NCBI GenBank assembly: GCA_900547015.1
Contig: URFD01000040.1
Location: 1 to 13,729, forward strand
DNA from: an uncultured Oscillospiraceae bacterium
Lineage (GTDB): Bacteria > Bacillota > Clostridia > Oscillospirales > Ruminococcaceae
Direction: 5' to 3'
Length of the DNA: 13,729 bases
The translations under genes were made by a program, and so were the position numbers. The notes under the pieces are model-generated. The model made no database searches, was not told the origin of the DNA, and worked only from the letters and a program-made list of their open reading frames with translations. This document shows, piece by piece, positions 8,702-13,050 of the stretch. Position 1 is the first letter of the stretch; each line of letters opens with the position of its first letter.

Positions 8702-9679
8702 ATGAATGAGAAAAAGCAGAAGGTGATTGGCATCCTGACCAGCGGAGGCGACGCTCCGGGTATGAACGCTGCCATTCGTTCGGTGGTTAGAACCGCAATC
8801 AAAAAAGATATGAAGGTCATGGGAATCCGCAGAGGCTACAACGGCTTGATTAACGGCGATATGTCCGAGATGAATATCCGCTCGGTGTCTAACGTTCTTC
8901 ACCGCGGAGGCACCATGCTGCTGACCGCTCGCTGCAAGGAGTTTAAAACCGAAGAGGGTCAGATGCAGGCGGTCGCTGTCTGCAAAGAGATGGGCATTGA
9001 CGGTCTGGTCATCATCGGCGGAGACGGCTCCTTTATGGGTGCGCGTGCGCTGTCCCTGAAAGGCATCCCATGTATCGGCATCCCGGGCACCATCGATAAC
9101 GATATTGCCTGCACCGACTACACCATCGGCTTCGATACCGCTTTGAACACCGCAGTAGAGGCAATCGACCGTCTGAGAGATACCTCGGAATCTCACGACC
9201 GCTGCTCGGTTGTAGAGGTTATGGGTCACGGCGCAGGTCACCTCGCACTGTATGCCAGCGTTGCCTGCGGCGGTACTGCCTGCTGGGTCAATGAGATTGG
9301 CTTTGATGTTGACCGCGATGTCATCGGCAAAATCAACAGCAGCCTGCGTACCGGCAAGCATAACTTTATTATCATCGTGTCGGAGGGCATCACAGATGTC
9401 CACCAGCTGGCAAGATACATTGAGGAAAAGACCGGCGTAGAATCCAGAGCAACCGTTCTGGGACATATCCAGCGTGGAGGTACTCCGTCCGCCCGCGACC
9501 GAATTATCGCCAGCCAGATGGGCTATCGGGCAGTGGAGCTGCTGGAAGAGGGAATCGGAAACCGCGTCGTCATTCAGAAGAATGCCCAGATTGTCGACCA
9601 CGATATTCTGGACGCACTGACCATGAAGAAGGGTCTGGACCCGGATCTTCTGGAGGTAGACCAAACCATCAATATCTAA
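8702..9679 (+). CDS. pfkA: ATP-dependent 6-phosphofructokinase
   Basis: Converts fructose-6-phosphate and ATP to fructose-1,6-bisphosphate, the committing step of glycolysis; tetramer in the cytoplasm. It has 325 residues against about 320 in E. coli. Visible motifs are LTSGGDAPGMNAAIR (12-26), IGGDGS (105-110), PGTIDND with catalytic D132 (128-134), R167, E228, and SRATVLGHIQRGG (248-260) with R249, H255 and R258. Gly at 109 and 129 (E. coli 104 and 124) indicates ATP rather than pyrophosphate use. Allosteric arginines equivalent to R21, R25 and R154 are kept. The odd point is MGH at 174-176, where E. coli has MGR (Arg171). ATG 8702 is preferred because GGAGG (8686-8690) lies upstream; ATG 8684 in frame has no ribosome binding site and would place this GGAGG inside the gene. 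Confidence 0.94.
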   Translation: MNEKKQKVIGILTSGGDAPGMNAAIRSVVRTAIKKDMKVMGIRRGYNGLINGDMSEMNIRSVSNVLHRGGTMLLTARCKEFKTEEGQMQAVAVCKEMGIDGLVIIGGDGSFMGARALSLKGIPCIGIPGTIDNDIACTDYTIGFDTALNTAVEAIDRLRDTSESHDRCSVVEVMGHGAGHLALYASVACGGTACWVNEIGFDVDRDVIGKINSSLRTGKHNFIIIVSEGITDVHQLARYIEEKTGVESRATVLGHIQRGGTPSARDRIIASQMGYRAVELLEEGIGNRVVIQKNAQIVDHDILDALTMKKGLDPDLLEVDQTINI

Positions 9680-9680
9680 T

Positions 9681-9702
9681 CGGTGCCGCACAGGCCGCAC
9701 CG
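9681..9702 (+). other. Hairpin between pfkA and the CYTH gene
   Basis: CGGTGC (9681-9686) pairs perfectly with GCACCG (9697-9702) around a ten-base loop. It starts two bases after the pfkA stop and ends just before the CYTH ribosome binding site (AAGGAG, 9708-9713). No T-run follows, so it is not a standard terminator. It could protect the upstream pfkA mRNA end or set the ratio of the two products; this is inference. Confidence 0.4.
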
Positions 9703-9721
9703 TCTGGAAGGAGCATTGGAG

Positions 9722-10210
9722 ATGGAAATTGAACGCAAATTTTTAATTGACTGGAATCAGGTAACGGCACTGCCGCTGCCGCTGGTTCGTCAGGCAGAAA
9801 GCTGGCAGGGCTATCTGAGCGCAGCCACACCGGTTGTGCGGATTCGCCGCCGGGATTTCAGCGACGGACACACCGACTACATCCTTTGCATCAAGGGCAA
9901 GGGAAAGCTGGCGCGTCAGGAAATCGAGAAGGAGCTGACCAAAGAGGAATTTGAGGCTCTGGAATCCCTTCTGCCGATTCCGATGCTCCACAAGGATTAT
10001 CGGGTTTATCAGCTGGAGGACGGACATCTGCTGGAATGTAATCTGGTGGATGGAAAATTTGCGTATGCCGAGGTAGAGTTTGACAGCATCGAGGAGGCGG
10101 AGCGTTTTCAGATGCCGCCGTTCCTGCTGAAGGATGTGACCGAGGACCCTTACTATTCGATGTCCGGCTACTGGAGACGCCATCAAATCACCGTTTCGTT
10201 TGAATTGTAA
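9722..10210 (+). CDS. CYTH-domain protein (triphosphate tunnel metalloenzyme)
   Basis: A 162-residue protein of the CYTH superfamily, whose members bind triphosphate-containing substrates inside a beta-barrel tunnel. The hallmark ExExK is E2-E4-K6 in MEIERKFLI. Tunnel residues follow in the usual order: R40 and R42 in VVRIRRR, K58 in CIKGKG, R65 with E67 and E69 in ARQEIEKE, R94, and E117 and E119 in AEVEF. The DVTEDPYYS segment near 138-146 is also typical. Small bacterial members are often inorganic triphosphatases, but adenylate cyclase activity occurs in the family, so the substrate is open. In the block normally written EIDVF this protein has ECNLV (105-109). ATG 9722 follows AAGGAG by eight bases; a GTG at 9683 in frame has no such site. 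It is 42 bases after pfkA and likely co-transcribed. Confidence 0.88.
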   Translation: MEIERKFLIDWNQVTALPLPLVRQAESWQGYLSAATPVVRIRRRDFSDGHTDYILCIKGKGKLARQEIEKELTKEEFEALESLLPIPMLHKDYRVYQLEDGHLLECNLVDGKFAYAEVEFDSIEEAERFQMPPFLLKDVTEDPYYSMSGYWRRHQITVSFEL

Positions 10211-10216
10211 TCTGTA

Positions 10217-10264
10217 CAGCATCCCTGATTGAGACAGGCTTTGTCGGGGATGCTGTTATTTTTT
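10217..10264 (+). terminator. Rho-independent terminator after the CYTH gene
   Basis: CAGCATCCC (10217-10225) pairs with GGGATGCTG (10247-10255), with an inner GACA/TGTC pairing (10233-10236 with 10242-10245), followed by a T-rich tract at 10256-10264. It begins seven bases after the CYTH stop codon and should close the pfkA unit. Confidence 0.9.
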
Positions 10265-10298
10265 GTAAAACAGAAGTTAAAATTCAGACTGTCGTGTC

Positions 10299-10327
10299 TT
10301 GCGAAATAAGGCGGATTTTGCTATGAT
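10299..10327 (+). promoter_or_regulatory. Promoter for the FNT channel operon
   Basis: TTGCGA (10299-10304), a 17-base spacer and TATGAT (10322-10327) lie between the CYTH terminator and the channel gene. Transcription would start near 10334, about 50 bases before the chosen start codon. Confidence 0.7.
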
Positions 10328-10383
10328 AGAGCCAGACGGCTGACATCGAGCAGCCTGACTCGACAGAAAGAAGGATGAAACAG

Positions 10384-11025
10384 ATGATTGGGAAGGAATC
10401 TTTGCTGAAATCGGTGATGGCAGGAATCTGCATTGGAATTGGAGGAATTGTGTATCTCAGCGTTGAGAGCAAGGTGGTGGGAGCTGCCCTGTTTGCAACC
10501 GGATTGTTCACAGTCTGTACGATGGGGTATCACCTCTACACCGGCAAGGCGTGCTATCTGCTGGACAGCCCCAACAAGGGCAGCTACCTGCTCTGGCTGG
10601 GGCAGGTTTGGGCAGGTAACCTGGTCGGGACTGCGCTGGTGGGATATGCCATGCGGCTGACCCGCAACGGCCCGGCACTGGCAGAGAAGGCACAGGCACT
10701 GTGTCAGACCAAGCTCGGCGATTCTCTGCTGAGCATCTTCATCCTGGCAATATTCTGCAACATCATGATTTATATCGGGGTGGAAAGCTACCGCAGCAAT
10801 CCGCATCCGCTCGGAAAATATCTTGGGATTTTGCTGGGCATCATGGTGTTCATCCTCAGCGGCTTTGAGCATTGCGTAGCGAATATGTTCTACTTCTCGG
10901 TGGCAAACGCATGGAGCCTGACCGCAGTGGGCTACTTGCTGGTGATGACGGTTGGAAATCTGGTGGGAGCGGTGCTGCCGGAAGCGGTGAAAAAGATGTA
11001 TTCGAAACAGGGAGGACAACAATGA
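10384..11025 (+). CDS. Formate/nitrite transporter (FNT) family channel, short form
   Basis: Integral membrane protein of 213 residues with six hydrophobic segments (about 8-26, 32-49, 67-90, 115-135, 145-162 and 178-198). The family signature FEHCVANMF (161-169) includes the central histidine H163. Other FNT features are LYTGK (51-55) in the place of the omega-loop threonine motif, WAGNLVG (76-82) and CNIMIYIGV (125-133). Family members are pentamers that pass small monovalent anions, usually formate, nitrite or hydrosulfide; formate export is plausible in a fermenting anaerobe but not shown. It is shorter than the usual 250-285 residues and lacks cytoplasmic extensions. ATG 10384 is preferred because AAGG (10371-10374) is nine bases away; ATG 10375 directly abuts that site. 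It overlaps the next gene's start codon. Confidence 0.88.
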   Translation: MIGKESLLKSVMAGICIGIGGIVYLSVESKVVGAALFATGLFTVCTMGYHLYTGKACYLLDSPNKGSYLLWLGQVWAGNLVGTALVGYAMRLTRNGPALAEKAQALCQTKLGDSLLSIFILAIFCNIMIYIGVESYRSNPHPLGKYLGILLGIMVFILSGFEHCVANMFYFSVANAWSLTAVGYLLVMTVGNLVGAVLPEAVKKMYSKQGGQQ

Positions 11026-11477
11026 AACTGGCAGAAGCGTTACAGGAGCGCGCTGACCTGAATCGGCAGCTCGAACAGATGAAGATGAGATTATACAACA
11101 ATGCAACGGTACAGGAGGGCGAGCAGCCTGCGGAGCTTCCGGAGGAGCTGTTGGAGGAGCTGGAGCGGAAGCTGTCGAGATTGGAAGAGCTGATGGCACG
11201 CATCAACCTGACCAACAGCCGCACGATGGTGGAGGGAAAAACCCTGACCGAGCAGATTGCCCGCAGAGACTGCATGACGCTGCGTCTGCGGTTTTATCGG
11301 GATTTTCTCAACGAGGCGGGCCAGACAGCCCAGCGCGCCTCCCGGACAGAGATTAAGATTTTCAGCACGGTCAATGTCCGCCAGATGCAAAAGCAGGTGG
11401 ACGGGCTGTCCGCACAGCTGCGCGGCTTGGATAACCTGATTCAGCAGACCAACTGGACAACGGATTTACTGGACTGA
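11022..11477 (+). CDS. DIP1984 family coiled-coil protein (DUF6847)
   Basis: A 151-residue, highly charged protein that I recognise as the DIP1984 family, sometimes labelled septicolysin, with no firmly established function. Conserved blocks are NNATVQEGEQPAE (26-38), INLTNSRTMVEGKTLTE (61-77), RTEIKIFSTVNV (108-119) and QQTNWTTDL (141-149). Two long helical segments with heptad-like spacing (about 1-62 and 116-142) suggest a coiled-coil oligomer. No signal peptide or membrane segment is seen. ATG 11022 overlaps the TGA of the channel gene, with GGGAGGA (11010-11016) just upstream, so translational coupling is likely. The frame is open back to 10872, but that part lies inside the channel gene. 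Confidence 0.88.
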   Translation: MKLAEALQERADLNRQLEQMKMRLYNNATVQEGEQPAELPEELLEELERKLSRLEELMARINLTNSRTMVEGKTLTEQIARRDCMTLRLRFYRDFLNEAGQTAQRASRTEIKIFSTVNVRQMQKQVDGLSAQLRGLDNLIQQTNWTTDLLD

Positions 11478-11713
11478 TGATCAACAGAAGGTAGTCTTTT
11501 AGGGCGAATGTGATCTCTGTGGCTGAGAATGAGTCCACTCTCATGGTAGTGTCCCGGGACGGACACAGGGTTCGATTCCCATTGAAATTGTGATGTCCCG
11601 ACAGCGCACGACGGCATGAATATGGTGTATTGTTATTCCCAAGCATTGACTGAAGGACGAGGGCGGGCAAGGGGAAAGCAGCATCCTGATTTCGGGATGC
11701 TGCATCATCAGGA
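11478..11713 (+). ncRNA. Possible structured RNA, no family assigned
   Basis: The 297-base gap between the DIP1984 gene and the S24 gene holds no supported coding region, but its first 236 bases contain dense secondary structure. TGAGA (11524-11528) pairs with TCTCA (11539-11543). GTGTCC (11549-11554) pairs with GGACAC (11561-11566) around the loop CGGGAC, and that whole loop is complementary to GTCCCG at 11595-11600, a possible pseudoknot. Between them GGG-TTCGATT-CCC (11568-11580) looks like a tRNA T arm. No acceptor stem or anticodon arm can be built, so it is not a normal tRNA. It could also be the 3' untranslated region of the operon. No clear promoter was found. Confidence 0.3.
11678..11703. 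other. 9-bp hairpin upstream of the shared terminator
   Basis: GCAGCATCC (11678-11686) pairs perfectly with GGATGCTGC (11695-11703). No T-run follows on the plus strand; only TTT follows on the minus strand. It shares the CAGCATCC arm and the following TGATT with the terminator at 10217. It may be a weak or decayed terminator or the 3' end of a processed RNA. Confidence 0.45.
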
Positions 11714-11771
11714 CAAAAAAACTCCATCTGAAGGGAGACAGTGAACAGTCTCCGCTTCAGATGGAGTTTTT
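11714..11771. terminator. Bidirectional terminator between convergent units
   Basis: ACTCCATCTGAAG (11721-11733) pairs with CTTCAGATGGAGT (11755-11767), and GGAGAC (11734-11739) pairs with GTCTCC (11748-11753) with one bulged G at 11754. A T-run follows on the plus strand (11767-11771) and seven A bases precede the stem (11714-11720), giving a T-run on the minus strand. It serves the rightward operon and the leftward S24 regulator, whose stop codon is four bases further right. Confidence 0.93.
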
Positions 11772-11774
11772 GCT

Positions 11775-12428
11775 TTAATGAATTAGGCTGATAAATCCGA
11801 CCGCCTTGCCCAAGATGCGTACCTGTGACAGCTCGTCTCCGGTGTAGACCAAAGGCTCATACTGCGGGTTGGCAGGAGAAAGAACCAACTTGTCCGGGTA
11901 TTTGTAGACGCGCTTGAGGGTAGCGGAATTTTCGATGCAGACAGCGGCAATCGAACCGTTGTCCACATCCGGCTGCTGGCGGATATACACGATGTCGCCG
12001 TCGTGGATATGGACTCCAATCATGCTGTCGCCGTGACAGCGCAGGGCAAAGTCCGCCTTGATATGCTGCGGAATCTCCAAAATCTCCTCCACATTTTCCT
12101 CGGCAAGGATAGGACTGCCGCAGGCAATCTCCCCGACCAGCGGAATCCGATAGGTCTGAGGCAGAGGAATCAGGTTGGAGATGGAAGAAACCTCGACGGA
12201 GGAAACGGTCATCCGGTCGGTTTGACAGAGCAGCCATGCAGGGTCTACCTGAAGCGCCTTGGCAATCGCTTCGATGACCGGCAGCTTGATCTTTTCAATC
12301 TTCCCTTTTTCATAACGCTGAATCGTCGAGACGGCAACGCCGACCTCTTTTGCAATATCGCCCAGATTCAGCCCCAATTCTTCCCGGCGCTGTTGAATCC
12401 GTTTGCCGGTCTGGATGTTTTGTTCCAC
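11775..12428 (-). CDS. XRE-family HTH, S24 (LexA-like) self-cleaving repressor
   Basis: A 217-residue regulator. Residues about 9-66 form an XRE helix-turn-helix (LGDIAKEVGVAVSTIQRYEKG). Residues about 93-217 form an S24 peptidase domain: a likely cleavage site between C103 and G104 in EIACGSP, catalytic S135 in CHGDSM and catalytic K172 in LKRVY. In this family RecA filaments, or another signal, trigger self-cleavage and loss of DNA binding. Its N-terminal domain is XRE type, not the winged helix of canonical LexA, so it resembles phage repressors and HdiR of Lactococcus. GTG at 12428-12426 is the start, seven bases after GGAGG (12440-12436) and downstream of the promoter; the frame upstream is open far beyond the promoter but is not needed. 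A TTTGC-N5-GCAAC site covers its -35, so self-repression is likely. Confidence 0.88.
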   Translation of the reverse strand: MEQNIQTGKRIQQRREELGLNLGDIAKEVGVAVSTIQRYEKGKIEKIKLPVIEAIAKALQVDPAWLLCQTDRMTVSSVEVSSISNLIPLPQTYRIPLVGEIACGSPILAEENVEEILEIPQHIKADFALRCHGDSMIGVHIHDGDIVYIRQQPDVDNGSIAAVCIENSATLKRVYKYPDKLVLSPANPQYEPLVYTGDELSQVRILGKAVGFISLIH

Positions 12429-12450
12429 GGCTCTCCCTCCCTTTTTCCCT

Positions 12451-12479
12451 ATTATACCACGCATCTTTGCGGGACGCAA
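12451..12479 (-). promoter_or_regulatory. Promoter of the S24 regulator
   Basis: On the minus strand TTGCGT (12479-12474), a 17-base spacer and TATAAT (12456-12451) give a strong sigma-A promoter. Transcription would start near 12444, leaving a leader of about 16 bases. The -35 lies inside the operator-like site at 12466-12480. Confidence 0.8.
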
Positions 12480-12480
12480 C
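12466..12480. promoter_or_regulatory. Operator-like site 1 (TTTGC GGGAC GCAAC)
   Basis: This 15-bp site has the form TTTGC-N5-GCAAA with one mismatch in the last base. It overlaps the -35 of the S24 regulator promoter. The inferred role is autorepression. Confidence 0.55.
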
Positions 12481-12496
12481 CGATTGGAAAAATAAA

Positions 12497-12511
12497 TTTG
12501 CACAGCGCTAT
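12497..12511. promoter_or_regulatory. Operator-like site 2 (TTTGC ACAGC GCTAT)
   Basis: Matches the TTTGC half perfectly and the second half partly, with the AGCGC core shared with site 4. It lies between the two divergent promoters and touches the first base of the rightward -35 (12511-12516). Confidence 0.45.
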
Positions 12512-12539
12512 TGACTTTGCGTTTGCGTAGTGCTAAAAT
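12511..12539 (+). promoter_or_regulatory. Promoter for the small membrane protein
   Basis: TTGACT (12511-12516), a 17-base spacer and TAAAAT (12534-12539) preceded by TGC (extended -10) make a strong promoter. Site 2 abuts the -35 and site 3 covers the spacer and the start of the -10. Transcription would start near 12546, giving a leader of about 150 bases before the gene at 12696. Confidence 0.78.
12522..12536. promoter_or_regulatory. Operator-like site 3 (TTTGC GTAGT GCTAA)
   Basis: Third copy, 25 bp centre to centre from site 2. It occupies the spacer and the first three bases of the -10 of the rightward promoter, a position that should block RNA polymerase. The tandem TTTGCGTTTGCG at 12516-12527 provides an extra half-site. 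Confidence 0.5.
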
Positions 12540-12577
12540 GACAGCAGGGAAACGGTCGAAAACCCAGACGAATTTGC

Positions 12578-12598
12578 CGGAAATCGGGGAGATTTCCG
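12578..12598 (+). other. 8-bp hairpin in the leader of the small gene
   Basis: CGGAAATC (12578-12585) pairs perfectly with GATTTCCG (12591-12598) around GGGGA. A weaker GAATC/GATTC pairing follows (12611-12615 with 12623-12627). No T-run is present, so it is not a terminator. It may stabilise or regulate the leader RNA. Confidence 0.4.
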
Positions 12599-12648
12599 AC
12601 AAAAGAGCAGGAATCGTCGGGGGATTCGGCCGGATTTTAGCAAAATAA

Positions 12649-12663
12649 TTTGCATAGCGCAAA
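12649..12663. promoter_or_regulatory. Operator-like site 4 (TTTGC ATAGC GCAAA)
   Basis: The perfect copy of the TTTGC-N5-GCAAA pattern. It lies about 110 bases after the predicted transcription start and 19 bases before the ribosome binding site of the small gene. Extra GCAAA half-sites occur at 12640-12644 and 12669-12673. Bound repressor could act as a roadblock or allow looping with sites 1-3. Confidence 0.5.
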
Positions 12664-12695
12664 TCAATGCAAAATGCGGACGAGGAGGAAGCGGA

Positions 12696-12884
12696 ATGTT
12701 GGGAATCATCTATCTGGCTCTGATAACATTTGGTGGTATGGTGGTGCTGGGCCTTTGCGGTCTGGCGGCAGAAAAGCTGTGTGAGGCAGGATATTTTCAA
12801 AATCTGTTTGGCAAGGACTACGAGGAGGAGCCGATGCCATGCCCGTCCCGTCGGATGCGCCCGTCCCACAAACAGGCGGGGTAA
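12696..12884 (+). CDS. Small single-span membrane protein, possibly damage-inducible
   Basis: A 62-residue protein I do not recognise. Residues about 2-25 (LGIIYLALITFGGMVVLGLC and on) form one membrane segment; the tail has an acidic patch (DYEEEP, 41-46) and then a basic, Pro-rich end. Cysteines are C21, C29 and C48. ATG 12696 follows GAGGAGG (12682-12688) by seven bases, a strong site that supports a real gene. It is divergent from the S24 regulator, and its promoter is covered by operator-like sites. By analogy with yneA beside lexA in Bacillus and sosA in Staphylococcus, it could be a division inhibitor or membrane effector made when the repressor is cleaved. No LysM domain is present and sequence similarity to those proteins is not evident, so the role is inference. 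Confidence 0.65.
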   Translation: MLGIIYLALITFGGMVVLGLCGLAAEKLCEAGYFQNLFGKDYEEEPMPCPSRRMRPSHKQAG

Positions 12885-12900
12885 CGGGCCGCACGGGGAT

Positions 12901-12929
12901 TTGACCATTGATTCAGCAGGTGCTATAAT
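12901..12929 (+). promoter_or_regulatory. Promoter for the ricin-domain gene
   Basis: TTGACC (12901-12906), a 17-base spacer and TATAAT (12924-12929) preceded by TGC form one of the strongest promoters in the window. Transcription would begin near 12936, giving a leader of about 115 bases. No clear terminator separates it from the small gene ending at 12884; the GC-rich pairing of 12859-12864 with 12884-12889 lacks a T-run. Confidence 0.82.
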
Positions 12930-13025
12930 AAATGGCATACGGATGCGCTTGATTGCATTCGCCGAAAAATGATCGGAAGGGCTTGCTGAAAAGACTCCTG
13001 ACAGGAGGAATCTCGATCCTGTTTG

Positions 13026-13042
13026 CTCCTTTCGGAAAGGAG
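13026..13042 (+). promoter_or_regulatory. Hairpin covering the ribosome binding site of the ricin-domain gene
   Basis: CTCCTTT (13026-13032) pairs perfectly with AAAGGAG (13036-13042) around CGG. The second arm is the Shine-Dalgarno sequence for ATG 13051. Upstream, CTCCT (12995-12999) can pair with AGGAG (13003-13007), or ACAGGA (13001-13006) with TCCTGT (13017-13022), so the leader can take different folds. A secondary GAGGT (13042-13046) could still give some initiation. Confidence 0.5.
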
Positions 13043-13050
13043 AGGTCAAA

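Noticed and set aside
11549..11600. tRNA gene suggested by GGGTTCGATTCCC
   Set aside because: Only three base pairs of a T stem form, and no acceptor, D or anticodon arms can be assembled around it; kept only as part of a structured RNA candidate.
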